Shown piece after piece: positions 13,804 to 25,192 of a stretch of DNA of 64,000 nucleotides; within the stretch, counting starts at the first letter, position 1, and the number at the start of each line of letters is the position of its first letter. The position numbers were made by a program, and so were the translations under genes. The stretch covers positions 5,057,501 to 5,121,500 of the forward strand of contig NC_088338.1 of assembly GCF_036884655.1 (NCBI RefSeq). The letters are read 5' to 3'. The notes under the pieces are model-generated. The model ran no database searches and was not told the origin of the DNA. It worked only from the letters and a program-made list of their open reading frames with translations. The DNA comes from Musa acuminata AAA Group. Its lineage: Eukaryota; Streptophyta; Magnoliopsida; Zingiberales; Musaceae.

Positions 13804-16137
13804 CCCAAACATTTTAATTCACTATGCTAGAATATATATCTAAGCCATTGGATCATGTTTTTAGATTAAGCAAACATAGAGCTACTTGAAGTGTGTTATA
13901 TAGCCTTGTGTCTTTCAATTAGACAAATTTTGTTGAAGCTGCTATTTACAGAGTATCATATGCTATAGTTGTTTAGGAAGATGCTATTTTATAAAAGAAA
14001 CATTATTTTTATCAAAAGATACGTCACAAAAAATGTTTGCCTCTACGACGCCCACCCTTAAACTGAACAATATGATTTATAATTAATTCATAAACTCTTT
14101 AAATCAGATGTTTATTATGATTCTTTGCACAATTTCTGATTTTTTCTTAATCCCTGATATTATGTCTTGCAGTTCTGCTTGAATTTTATGCACCTTGGTG
14201 TGGGCATTGCAAGAAACTAGCACCTATTTTAGATGAAGTGGCCATCTCATTTGAAAATAATGCAGATGTGATCATTGCAAAGATGGTAACCTTCTTATTT
14301 ATATTATGCTTCTGATTTGGGATATTGTGACATGACAACTACTTACAAATCTTCATTATTTATATATTTTTCTTATCCTTATTTTTGGTTCTCATATGAA
14401 ACATCATGGTGACTAGACAGTGTTACGATCCACAATCAATAAGGTTACATTGTCATAATGAATTAGAATTTGAACTAACTTCAATGTGGTAGCCTAACCA
14501 AGGTTTTAAATAAACAGTCTTACCCCAGTGAGCATTAGGATATGTTTCATTGCATGAGGGGCAACAAATATATGACAAGGATATTAATATATTATTGACA
14601 TATATCTGAATGGATTTTAGGATAAAAAGATCTAGAATTGCGAGGATAATGCAGTGTAAAGTTTCAAGGCATATTATTGTGCTAAGGTCTCTTGGAGTTT
14701 TAAGTGTTGGGTGCTAGACTGATTGCATGCACTGTTGAAGCAAGGGACAAAAGCTTAGTAACATATTAAATAATTTTAAAATTAGCAAATCTACAATTAG
14801 ATATAATATCATTACTAATATCTAAACAGTCAAAAAATATTTGGCTCATTAGCTTAAGCTTCATACGGTAACATGGATGGTGAAAAAAAAAGAAGAAAAT
14901 AGCAGAGAGACAACATATTAGTAAATGACGAAACAGATGCAAATAAGAAAGAAATGAAGAATGGAAAAGATGAGGACAATGAATTAATATTTCAAAACTT
15001 GATAATTTAATCTATCTTACCTTTTCAATAAAGTAAGGAATTCTTTACTGCGTAGCCTTCTTTTTTCAAAGAGCTGATTTTTTTCTCTGTGCTGAACTTT
15101 TAGTCATTTAAGAAATAAAAAAACTGATATGATATCCAGCATCGCATAGATAATATAGCATGAGTTTTGGGGTTTTGACTTTTGTAGCTGGTGGCTGCCG
15201 AATTTTGACTTTTCCACACTTCCTATACTTCCCCACATCCCAACGAGTCCTAGACTTCCTCATGACATCATCCATAAATGTGGAAACCTACCTTTACTGC
15301 ACATCTCAGTTAATTGGATTCACAACCTGGGTAGCTCAAACTTGTTATTGTTTTTCTAATATAAATCAGATTTCTTTAACAGGTATTGTGGTATAGAATC
15401 AGAATATAATCCACTGGATTAGGAGGGATTTTTTTGAAATAAAAATCAATTGGTGATGTTTTGATCGTGTATATGGGTTGCTTGTTAATTCATATATACT
15501 AAATTACTTTGCAATTCCATGCAGCCATAAATATGTAATGTTTTTCTGTAGCACCGCTGTATTTTTTATGTTGAGACCTCCCAACACCCTTGCATTTTTC
15601 ACTCACCTGGTATGAAGGACTTGGGCCATCCATGTTTGCACCAACTTTTTGTTGATGGAACCATGGTCCTTCCCTCACCTCGTCTCCGGCCTCTGGTCTA
15701 TCTATTGTCTTGAATTTTTAATTGTCTGTTTCCTACATACCGTTTAAGTTAAAAAATAATTTCAAGTTGGGACATTTTGCTCCTAGTGTTTATGCTTACA
15801 TAATGCTATTGTTTCCACTTATCAGATTCTTTACATGTAGTTTTGTTTGCCTATTCTTATTTCTCACTGTGATGTGTTTCTGATAAGTGCAGTAACTGAA
15901 ACATTTTTAACTCCTTTCTTTCTCTTTGTCATCGACATGTAGGACGCAACAGCAAACGATGTTACAAATGAATTTGATGTTCAGGGTTACCCAACACTCT
16001 ACTTTTCATCTTCAAGTGGCAAGCTTTCACAGTATGATGGAGACAGGACAGCAGAGGCTATCATTAACTTTGTGAAAACAAATAGTGATGCAACCAGTCA
16101 GCCTGACTCACCTCATTCTGCAAAAGATGAACTTTAA
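7294..16137 (+). CDS. PDIL1-1: Protein disulfide isomerase, ER lumen, PDIL1 type
   Basis: Oxidoreductase chaperone that forms and rearranges disulfides in the ER. Ten exons: 7294-7502, 8305-8335, 8440-8724, 8810-8998, 9162-9287, 10528-10665, 10760-10879, 11568-11685, 14173-14285, 15943-16137; all close in phase to 507 aa. Residues 1-27 form a signal peptide (hydrophobic [17 protein letters not shown]), followed by an acidic Glu-rich stretch. Two thioredoxin domains carry WCGHC: first active-site Cys at about 71 and 74, second at about 415 and 418; the two central domains (b, b') have no CxxC, giving the classical a-b-b'-a' order. The C-terminus is KDEL, the ER retrieval signal. The start codon sits in a good context just after the TATA box. 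The second exon is only 31 nt and carries the first CGHC. Intron 8 (2.49 kb) and intron 5 (1.24 kb) are loaded with repeats. Confidence 0.96.
9387..9790. mobile_element. GGTAC/ATACC-rich dispersed element, copy A (PDI intron 5)
   Basis: A block inside intron 5 whose two ends are rich in GGTA and TACC words (cggtatgggactggtaaatacc near 9395; ggttggtatgtaccgatcc near 9758). The middle holds a purine-rich stretch and a perfect hairpin, aggactattg (9523-9532) against caatagtcct (9541-9550) with an 8-nt loop. It resembles the blocks at 12039-12267 and 24841-25010. No coding frame. Class unknown. Confidence 0.45.
12039..12267. mobile_element. GGTAC-rich dispersed element, copy B (PDI intron 8)
   Basis: Starts ggttcgcaatatcgtaccg and is saturated with taccg, cggtac and tagtactg-like words, including nested short repeats of gtgctacagtgca. 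The opening ggttcgc is shared with copy C at 24842. GC content is well above the surrounding intron. No coding capacity; probably a short non-autonomous repeat. Confidence 0.5.
12465..13010. repeat. Degenerate GATCTAG-type minisatellite (PDI intron 8)
   Basis: About 540 bp made of imperfect units of roughly 20-30 bp built on the words tagatccatg, agatctagcc and gcctagat, repeated some twenty times on the same strand (e.g. 12541, 12615, 12640, 12840, 12890, 12970). The units have drifted so much that period is irregular. No coding frame. Confidence 0.55.
13015..13175. repeat. Two-copy tandem duplication after the minisatellite
   Basis: agataagaaatctattcct occurs twice about 65 bp apart, each followed by a variant of aa(g)tgattaaa-ttgaaagataagg, so a unit of about 70 bp is present twice in PDI intron 8. 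Confidence 0.5.
13707..13799. repeat. (CA)n(TA)n compound microsatellite (PDI intron 8)
   Basis: About 25 bp of CA repeats run directly into about 67 bp of pure TA repeats. Open frames reported through it (poly-Tyr-Ile) are artefacts of the repeat. Confidence 0.95.
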
Positions 16138-18173
16138 TCATGGTGTGTTCTGGGACCCAATTTTCCATCGTATTTGGCATGATATTACTGAAATTGGTTG
16201 ACTTGTGTTTTCTTTTTGTAAGACACTTTAGCTTTTCTAACTTTGGATCTACCATTATACTTTATGCCGCATAAAAGCCAGATATATTTCTTTCTGCTAT
16301 GATATGTTGATTTCTAGCTAAAGCTGTGGAATTTTCTGGGCATTCAGGATTTTGTTTCTTCAGTAAAGGTCATTGAATTATAAGGTTAAGGTTGTGGAAT
16401 AAATTAGAATCAGGTCACACCATTTTGTCTTGTTAAGGTTATAGCTTGGAAATTGGCAGAAGGAAAGGCCCGTAGCTTGTAGGTCAACTCATCGACAAAA
16501 ATAAGCCATGCCTTTGTTCAAAAATTATATGCAGTTCTGCATCAACCCATGGAGACTGGCATAGAGTGTGTATTGACCTGCATAATCAGCATGATTTCAT
16601 GCTTTCCTGGCCTTGTAATGATTTGCCAGTACCATGAAATATCAGTGTACTTTGAAATTCTCATTTTAATCATATAACATACACATACAATCTGATTTTT
16701 GCAGATCATGATTTAACATATAAGTCTGATAACTTGACTAATGACCGGATTGGATGAATTAGAATGTATCATCAGCCTTCATTTGTTCCATTTTTTGGCC
16801 TGATCAGATTAAATATATAATATATTACCACTCTTTAAATTTTGTTTAATTTTGTATCTATGATTATATATGAATTCAGAATTTGTTTCAATGGTGGGTT
16901 AGATGGGAAGCAAATGAATAATTCTGAGCTATAGTTGAATGGGGGCTCCGATTCTTATAATCCAAACACGGATTCTTGGACTGGTCAAAATTTTTAGGAC
17001 TTGGATAGACACATTAGAATGACACATTTACTCCACTAAAGCTGCAGGAATCACCTCACGGGAACAGGGATACACGAAATGACTTGTGGTTTAGATAAAT
17101 GAAAAAAAAAAGACCTGGTTGGCAAACTTTTATTTCTGTAATGCTCTCTTAGAACATTGGTCGTTCTGTACTCTGATTTTGTTAGTGGTTTGAATTGTTG
17201 GTAGTGGTTTTGTATGAATTCAACCTCCCCTTTGCATGAACCAAAGAAACGTAACCAAGTGCTATGATATTGTATTTGCTAGATTAGTTGCTTGGCTATT
17301 ATTGACAATGCCATCGGGAACCGCATGCTGATGGTTCTTCTAACTGCAGGAGTCATCTTGTTAGCCGTAGAGGGAGAGGAAGACAACTGTTTCATGGAGC
17401 TCAAAGATCAGCAGAAACTATGCTACTATGCCTTAATCCAAATAGCCTAGTAATAAAAGGCATTTCTTTATGCCTGATTTTGGGTTTTATGGCAGTAAGT
17501 ATGGTTAGAGAACTGTTCTATATTTAGAGGATGATGTAATTTCATGTTTTATGGCAGTAAGCATCAAACTTGTTGAGAATTTCTCAGTCGCTGAACTTAC
17601 CAATCTATCATTTTGCTGACACATCTACTGTTGCTTTCTTGCTAACGTGTTGCTTCCGAGATCTTGTGGTCTTGTGTTGCGATGGCCTAATGTGGGACAT
17701 GACTACATTAATTCACATTGAAGGGCTTCAAGTTTTACGTTTTTACTGCAAGCATGCCACTTTGATCCTTTTTTTGGCGTAAAAAGTTATTTTTATCGAA
17801 TATTTAAAATGGCCATCAAAAGAAAGGTCTTTTTTATTATTATTATCTTTATCTGAACACCTTGATTGAATGTAATATCAGAAGTAGATAAAATTTTGGA
17901 TTGATTTATAGGGTTTGATGAGTTTATTATCGTCAACTTGATTTAAATAATTTGGATGAATAGGTCTAGTTCATTAAATCAATAGATGTGTTATTCTGTC
18001 GGATCGTGATTGTGGCCATCTTCCTCTTCTTTCTCATTGAATGAGATGTTAAGTGGAGTGGAACCTGGACAAGAGTGTTGACCATCCCAAGCATTTCGGA
18101 TCACTGAACTACAATAACTATTGACTACACAAATGAACAAGAAGAATTCGCGCTGCATCCTAATCTGCTTTCC
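16138..18173. other. Intergenic region between PDI and PsbS 3' ends
   Basis: Convergent 3' ends of PDI (+) and PsbS (-). AT-rich with no gene I can support; the longest open frames lack family resemblance. An 18-bp word (ttttatggcagtaag) occurs twice, at about 17487 and 17545. Confidence 0.5.
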
Positions 18174-19263
18174 TCATTCTTCGACTTCGTCGGTCACAAA
18201 TTTCCCAGTTCCTGGATTCAATGCAGCGAAGAAGAAGAAGGCAACGTTGAATAGTACCAGCGGTTCGAGTTCACTGACCGGCACTCCGGTCTCGATGTTT
18301 AGCTGCGCCAACGCACCCTTTCCTGTGATTATTTCCCCGATTATGGAGAACGCAATGCCCAGCTGCGCTAATCTTCCAACAAAGAGCTCGTTCGCTTTCG
18401 TGAATCCGAAGAGGGGCCCTTCGAGATAGGACACGGATCACAAATCAGTAGCTGAATCCAAGTGTTGTCTTGACAACGGAAGAAGATGGAAGAAGGCGGA
18501 GCTGAGAGCTTGTGGTTTACTTTACCTCCTTCCTCGAGTCCCAGAGCAGCTCGGAAGCCCTTCCCCGGGGGGATGACAGCCTTCCCGAGCCCGGTGGGAG
18601 AATCATCAACAAACTGTCCTCGGTCACCGAGCGCTCCTATTGCTCCGAGGAGGGTGAAGAGGATGAAGAAGAGGAGGAGCGGCTCGGCCTCGTAGATCGG
18701 TATGCCGGTTTCCAGGTTCAGTTGTGCTAGGATTCCTTTCCCTGTGATGCCTTCTCCTAGCAGAGAAGCCTGCGGATATGATCGAGTTTGAGTACGAGAG
18801 GTTGGAATGAGAAGGGAGAGGACGCAGAATACTCACTGCAAACCCCAGCATGGCGACGCGGCCAACGAAGAGCTCGTTCTGCTTGGTGAACCCAATCCCC
18901 CCGGAGGTGCCAAAGATGCCATCCTCAACCTTCGGCTTCTTCGTCTCCACCTGCAGCAACAGCATCAACAACCGTGATCAGTGCGGAGATCCTCCTCAAC
19001 AACTAGTCCCATTAAAAGGTCTAATGTGACGTCAAGTCGCAGACCTTCGCTGGAGGAGCTTTGGTTTTAGCCTTGAACAAAGCAAGAGTTGGGAAGAAGG
19101 AAGAAGAAGAAGTGGAAGGCAGGTGTCTGCGAGGAGTCCGAGGAAGGATGAGGTCGGAGAACCGCGTCGGCCGGAGCCGGTGAATCTGTGCCTGGAGCAA
19201 TGGCTCCATGGTGGAGCTCAACGATCGGCCTCCAGTGCTGGCCAATAGCACGGATTGAGCCAT
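18174..19263 (-). CDS. PSBS: Photosystem II 22 kDa protein PsbS, chloroplast precursor
   Basis: Thylakoid four-helix protein that senses low lumen pH and switches on energy-dependent quenching (qE) of excess light. Four exons (minus strand): 19045-19263, 18837-18950, 18526-18769, 18174-18418; phases close to 273 aa. Residues 1 to about 65 are a Ser/Thr/Arg-rich chloroplast transit peptide. The mature part shows the internal duplication typical of the family: GFTKQNELFVGRVAMLGFA and GFTKANELFVGRLAQLGIA, each followed by G-ITGKG-LAQLN-ETG(I/V)P and a hydrophobic helix. The lumen-facing Glu residues in the two ETG(I/V)P-EP loops, the region known to bear the pH-sensing glutamates, are present. 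The C-terminus is acidic (TDEVEE). ATG 19263 is preferred because it begins the transit peptide and lies 60 bp from a TATA box. Confidence 0.97.
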
Positions 19264-19322
19264 GGCTCTGTCTCGTACGGTGCACTTGGTTTCTGCTTGC
19301 CTTCAAACACAGAGTGAGTGCC

Positions 19323-19332
19323 ATATATATAG
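19323..19332 (-). promoter_or_regulatory. TATA box of PsbS
   Basis: On the minus strand ctatatatatgg lies about 60 bp before ATG 19263, a normal spacing for a light-regulated nuclear photosynthesis gene with a short leader. Confidence 0.65.
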
Positions 19333-19762
19333 ATCAAGTAGAGACGATATTTCACGTGAGATCTCAAGGCAACGAAGAGACCACGTCGTCACTCCTCTTT
19401 CTGTGGCTTTGGAGCTCCTCAAGCTCACCCCTCAAAGCTTGTGATCTGAGACGACTCCACGCGTACAGGGGAGTCCACCGCAGCATGAAGAAGACGACAT
19501 TTTGTGGCGACCTTTCGTTGTCCAGTTTCATAGTAGCAATGAAGAGCCCGTCATGTTTATTTCATTTCATGGTAGCAGTCACTCGGATTCTTTGGCTCAA
19601 ATAAATTTTAATTTTTTATATTATAATAAAATTAATATTATAATATAACTATTTACATATGTAATAAAAGAAAACGCAACGAACTCTTCGCTCCGTCCTC
19701 CTCCGTCGCCTCCCAAGAAATCAGGGATTTCAAATTGTAGGGTTTACTGAACTCAGCCGGCC

Positions 19763-20167
19763 ATGTCAACCTTCTGCGGATTCTTCGGGGTCGCCGTGGC
19801 CTTCGTCTTCTCCTGTAATCCCCCCTTCGATCGAATCCCAGGCCTCCCGCGATCCGGAATATGGCTTTGATGGTTCGGTTTCGTCTCCTTGTGGGGGCAT
19901 CGGGGGCGGCGTGCGGGTCGAACTTGATGGGCGTGATACGACGACCGGAGCTCGGGAGAAGTCGATCGTGCGCGTCGTCTTGGCCGGAGTGCTCGGGATG
20001 CGGGCGGTGGCCATCGCCGTTATGTTTAGCAATAATATTATAGACCCTAAGGCCACCTCGTACTACCTTCTCGAAGGCTGCACCCACCTCTCGTTAGGGC
20101 TGGCATGTGGCCTCGGTGGGCTCTCTGCGGGGGTGGCGAGAGGGCTCGATCGGGATGCCGGTGTCAG
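19763..20167 (+). pseudogene. VHA-c: V-ATPase subunit c (16-kDa proteolipid) pseudogene
   Basis: Resembles the membrane-ring proteolipid of the vacuolar H+-ATPase, but broken. The opening (MSTF, then [13 protein letters not shown], from ATG 19763) matches the first helix but lacks the usual short acidic insert and reads into stops after FSC. The second helix region (GAACG, then MGVIRRPEL, about 19890-19957) continues in a second frame with a deletion, and [13 protein letters not shown] to GDAGVR-like text (about 19960-20167) in a third frame after a one-base loss. The key Glu-bearing last helix is not found in order; the copy stops at a GT-like junction (AG/GTATCT) where a real intron could start. 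Several conserved residues are replaced. At least two frameshifts make a functional product unlikely. Confidence 0.7.
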
Positions 20168-20820
20168 GTATCTCTTCTCCGACCTGATCTGCTTTCCCTG
20201 TTCGTTGGAATGCTTTACATTCGCGTTTTTTATTTGACTTCGCTGAGTGGCACTTGTTTCATATTTATAGAAATCAGAGTTACTTATTATACTCATTAAA
20301 TGCGTAATACCTCAATTTAGCCTCATATCACAAGTGACTTGTAAGGACTTTTTTCTAACTTTACTACTATTTTGCTAGTAGTTCAAACTCAAGAAATTAA
20401 TGAACAAGTTATCTCATCGGATTGGATCATGATAAATGATACTAAGGTCAATCTAATGTTGAGTAACGAGAGCACATCAAATGGGGAGATGATGAGTGCC
20501 CTACCATTAACTTGGAATCAAGCATCCTTAGATCAGGTTTAACAAGTTAGTGGTCACTTAACAGTTATTGAGTTATAACAAATTGAACTCTTGCAATTTG
20601 GCATATAACATTTTGTGACTAAGGGCATCAAATCTTTTCTCATTGTTTTCTGTAAATTTTTTTCTAGACCTTCCTTATTTCTCTTGCATCACTTGTTTTA
20701 CTTTTTTCATGAATGTAAATAATACTTTTTTTTTTAAGCTACAAGAGATCAATGATATCACGCTGATTTTAGTAAAGATTGAACAAGTAAATGGTAAATC
20801 ATAGTTCTCTTGTTCACATT
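20168..20820. other. Spacer after the V-ATPase pseudogene
   Basis: AT-rich sequence. A frame near 20190-20260 contains LFVGM, reminiscent of the start of the last V-ATPase c exon, but the match does not extend and lies in an implausible place. Nothing else supported. Confidence 0.4.
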
Positions 20821-20823
20821 AGC

Positions 20824-21493
20824 TGTAGAGTTACCTCATGATTTCCTAGCAATTTCATGCAAGGACCTTGTGGATTTTCTCAAGCTTAATTCCTTTAAAG
20901 ATTTTTTTTTCCTTGGAACTTATCCATTTGCTTAACACAGATTGCATAAACTGTTGTGTGATTATGTTGCGATGCGCAAGTTTTTAGATGCTCATTCTCA
21001 GTCAGCTATGTGTTCAATGCTCATTTTTCCCTACATAGTTCACATGATACTGAAGCTTTAGACTGGAAGCCTTTGTAAATGCAATTCTGGGACATTTGGC
21101 TGTTGCAATCCGAGTATAAAAGATTGACCATACTACTTCCAAGAACTTGTGAAGCAAGTCCAAACTGTTGTAGAGTTACCTCATGATTTCCTAGCAATTT
21201 CATTCAAGGACCTTGTGGATTTTCTCAAGCTTAATTCCTTTAAAGATTTTTTTTTCCTTGGAACTTATCCATTTGCTTAACACAGATTGCTCAAGTTTTT
21301 AGATGCTCATTCTCAGTCAGCTATGTGTTCAATGCTCATTTTTCCCTACATAGTTCACAATGCTGTTGGCGATGATACTGAAGCTTTAGACTGAAAGCCT
21401 TTGTAAATGCAATTCTGGGACATTTGGCTGTTGCTATCTGAGTATAAAAGATTGACCATACTTCTTCCAAGAACTTGTGAAGCTAAGTCCAAA
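20824..21493. repeat. Tandem duplication of about 345 bp
   Basis: Copy 1 is 20824-21168, copy 2 is 21169-21493. They are nearly identical over long stretches (for example from tgtagagttacctcatg through ccatttgcttaacacag, and from gatgctcattctcagtc onward). Copy 2 lacks about 30 bp after cacagattgc and has a 15-20 bp insertion before gatactgaag. No coding frame spans either copy. Confidence 0.85.
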
Positions 21494-21889
21494 AAAAATC
21501 GAGATCAGAATGTATAAAAATTATGGTTTTCTTAATTTTAGATCTCATTTCTATTCAAATAAGATAAATCACTTTTCTTCTATAACCCATGGCTGATGAC
21601 CTGCCAATAATGAGGATGATTAAATGTTTGGCTTCTGCTTTTAAGCTTATTGTGATTCAGCTGTCGGAATGTGTTAGCAGGAGACGTGCTTAACTAGTAC
21701 TACTCACAGCTTATGTGCTTGAACGACTTTGATAGATTCCATTGTTCCAAATCTTAAATATTGTTTGCGGTTTCTAATCTTGAATTGGTTCTTTTTCCTA
21801 AGGATGATTTCTACTTAGTTATCTTCCAGCACTACTAAGCTTTGACCTTGTATCTTGAAATCGTTGTTGTCTTCTAAAATTTCTAAAAA

Positions 21890-22830
21890 CTTGTTTTCTT
21901 TTTCCCGACAGAGTATCTCCTTTTTTTTTATTCCCATAGAATATCCCTTATTTTTTTAAAAAAAAATGATATCACTCTTGACTTTCATTCTTTTGATTGC
22001 TACCACCACCCTTTGTCTGTTGTTTTGATCGCGCCCTCTCATTTGTCACCTCCACCCCTCGGTCGTCGCATTCGTCATGCCCTCATCTATTGCCTTCACT
22101 CTTGTCCTATCGTGTTCGCCTCTTGTTCATCATTGTTATCACGATAGTTGAGGTGGACGATCTCTTAAGAGGGTGACTAACACCAATGAAGCTTTTACCA
22201 TTGGTGAGGGATGCAGCATCAACTACAACAGAGGAAGAGATGATGAACTACTAGGGTATTAGGAAGTGGTCGTTGTACGTTAATTGATTAATTGATTTAT
22301 AATTTTAAGTAATATAAAAATATATTTTTTAATAAATCGATTCAATTTAATTGAATTGAACTAGAATCTTGATTTAATTGGATGAAATGATAATATCTAT
22401 AAAATTGAGCCCACTAAAATTAAGCATTTTGGTCCGTTTGATTAATCAATTTGAATCAGGCTTAGGGTAGTGAATTCAATAAGATTGATATCTTTTAAAT
22501 TAAAATCGATTCAATTCGAATCAATTAACTAAACCATCAGTGAGTCGGTTTGGTTCAGGTTCGATGTAATTTTTTAGTTTAATTTGAACACCCCTAGTCA
22601 GCACTATCAAGTGTTCCACCCCACCTAAGAGGCTTGTCGAGAGATCGCTTAAGGCGATGAGGTGAGGGTGAGGATGGCGAAGTACGAAGCTAAGGGTTGA
22701 GGCAGTGGGCGAGGGTTGAAGTAATGGAGGGGTAAAGGCAATTATGGACGAGGTAAAGGCTATGCTACGATAAATAAATAAGGATCGTCCTATTAGAAAA
22801 AGTGAAAGTTTAGGGGTTTTTTTTTTTTTT
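21890..22830. repeat. Repeat-rich block with a nested TIR-element remnant
   Basis: From about 22265 to 22607 the sequence is dense in gattcaatt/aattgaa words and ends in tttgaacacccc, the same end as the TIR element at 40508-40948 read in the opposite sense; the other end is not recognisable. The flanks (22000-22250 and 22620-22800) are of a different, GC-richer composition (gcgatgaggtgagggtgagg and similar), so the remnant may sit inside an older repeat. No gene. Confidence 0.4.
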
Positions 22831-24058
22831 GATTTTTTTTCTTACTTGCATCCATAAGTGTGTCTAACGTTCCTCTTTAATTGGGTCGGGATAGTTAGCA
22901 AGAATATATTATCCCGAACACAGCCCTGGGGAGTTCATTCTGTCTATAGCCACTTAATGTTTCTTGCACCTAATCAACTAGCTATAGCAGTAAAGATCTT
23001 GATAACTAGCACTTAATTTAGCGCTCACTTAATTTATCGTTTGCATCAAAGAAAAAAATCTCCATAATAATTATTTTCTTCCTACTTATATGGATAAAGC
23101 TGAAACCAATCACGAATCATGTTTGCACTGAATGAATTATCGCTCGGGAGAATGCTTTATTCAAATCATAGGGTAGCCATTTTTCACCGCCCAGACACTC
23201 TCCACCTCGGTGAACCTTCGTTTTTCTCGCTTCTAAAGGCATGATTTATGAAGTTCCAAGTCTGTAGCTGTGTCGTATTCAAGAGCTTGGTTGCTCGATG
23301 ATGAGCCAGGATTCATATCAAAAGGACGCGGATTAAATTGCTTGTTTAATCCGCAGACGAATACAACACTTATAGCACGTCCTTATTTGATGGCTACCTG
23401 AAACTACCACAGGTTAACGAACTAAAAACATACCACACTATGAAGCTTATATTGTTTATTTATAATTCAGATTGAGATGTCCACTAATAAACTCATAAAA
23501 TGTCGATAGACAACAGGACAAACATAGGTTAAGGATAAGCAAAAACAAAATTAAAAAAAAATACTGAAAACATCAAATTTCCAATTTCCATACCTCTCTA
23601 CGTTGTCCATTGGTGACAGGTTCAAACCCACCCATCTAATCACTTCGACATGTCACACATCTACAAAATAATATATCGACATTTTTTCACGCAATGTATG
23701 AAAACTGAACAAAGCTATCCATTGTTCGAAAGAAGGGGGGCCGAGAATGTAAAAAAACCTGATTCTGCATGCCTAAAGTTAGATTTTAAATTTCAAATGA
23801 ACATAGATCTAGAAAAATCCTTAGTCAAAAATTATAACATTAACATCGATATATCATAAAATGGAGAACAAAGAAGCTTCAACCCAAAGCAAACGAACCA
23901 TGGAATTTAAAGACATGTCCCGGTTTCTATAAGAATTATGCATCTAATCAGCAAGTTTTACAAATTCTAACAAAGCCAACAATGAATCTGATTCAAAAGC
24001 AAAAAATGATTCATCTAAATGCTTAATTTCATATAATAGGGAAGCTTCTGAAGAAGGT
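22831..24058. other. Gene-free spacer and 3' flank of the eS10 gene
   Basis: AT-rich sequence. The short open frames (for example 23650-23859) show no family resemblance. The part next to 24059 should contain the 3' UTR of the ribosomal protein gene on the minus strand. Confidence 0.4.
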
Positions 24059-24648
24059 CTACTGAAAAGAAGCAGACGCAGGGCCAGCTCCATATCCTCC
24101 ACCTCCGCGGCCAAATCCAGGTCTACCACCAGTGCCCTGCACGATTTCAAAAGTTAGGATGGATATACCACTCCATGCAGATTTAATTGCAGAACCACAA
24201 TCAGGAAAACCATGAAAATACTCTCATTTCAAATAACCTTTATAAGGCACAGAAGAACATCACTGAATTGGGTCATAACTAAACATTGCAAAAATACTCT
24301 CATTTCAGATAACCTTTACAAGACACATGAGAACGTCATTGAATTTAGGTGATAACTAAACATTACAACAAACACATTAAAAATATTAAAATATTTCATT
24401 CCTGTGGTCACGTGGAAAAAAATATAATGAGTACCTAATTAAGAATTATAAGCAACAGCATGCTTGATAATTTGTCTAAGATAGTACAGACAAAAATATG
24501 ACACAAAATAATATCAAACACCATCAAATGAAAAGCCTCCTGAATAAGTTTAACCAGCTCAATGTGTCTCAAACGACTGTTATGAGATACAAAAGGACTG
24601 TATTGATCACTTTTCCTTTGGGTCTGAAAAAGTAATGGATGCAAGTTC

Positions 24649-24742
<94 letters not shown>

Positions 24743-25122
24743 TATAAACATATATATAAACATATATATACATGTATATACTATACATATATACATATAT
24801 ATGCATACATACATACACATATATATACATACATATATATAGGGTTCGCTGTACTGCAACATACCGCTCGATACAGGTGGTACATACCAATCCAATAGGG
24901 AATTGGTATGGGTGGAATATACCAATATATTGGTACGCCCCGTTGTATCATGCGTCGGTATAGCTCGGTGCATACCGAGCCAACAATCAACTAGTACATC
25001 CGTATAGACCGATAAACAAACCATGTACATAAATATACATAAATATACATATATACATATATATATATACATATATACATACATATATACATATATATAT
25101 ACATACATATATACATACATAT

Positions 25123-25192
<70 letters not shown>

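Noticed and set aside
13584..13812. Minus-strand frames with poly-Tyr-Ile and poly-Cys-Val
   Set aside because: Artefacts of the CA/TA microsatellite in PDI intron 8.
18121..18429. 102-aa plus-strand frame opposite the last PsbS exon
   Set aside because: Antisense shadow of a conserved coding exon.
19653..20087. 144-aa minus-strand frame opposite the V-ATPase pseudogene
   Set aside because: Arg/Pro-rich antisense of the proteolipid copy; no features of a real protein.
20187..20260. LFVGM text as the last exon of the V-ATPase pseudogene
   Set aside because: Only five residues match; it begins within 20 nt of the apparent splice donor and then diverges.
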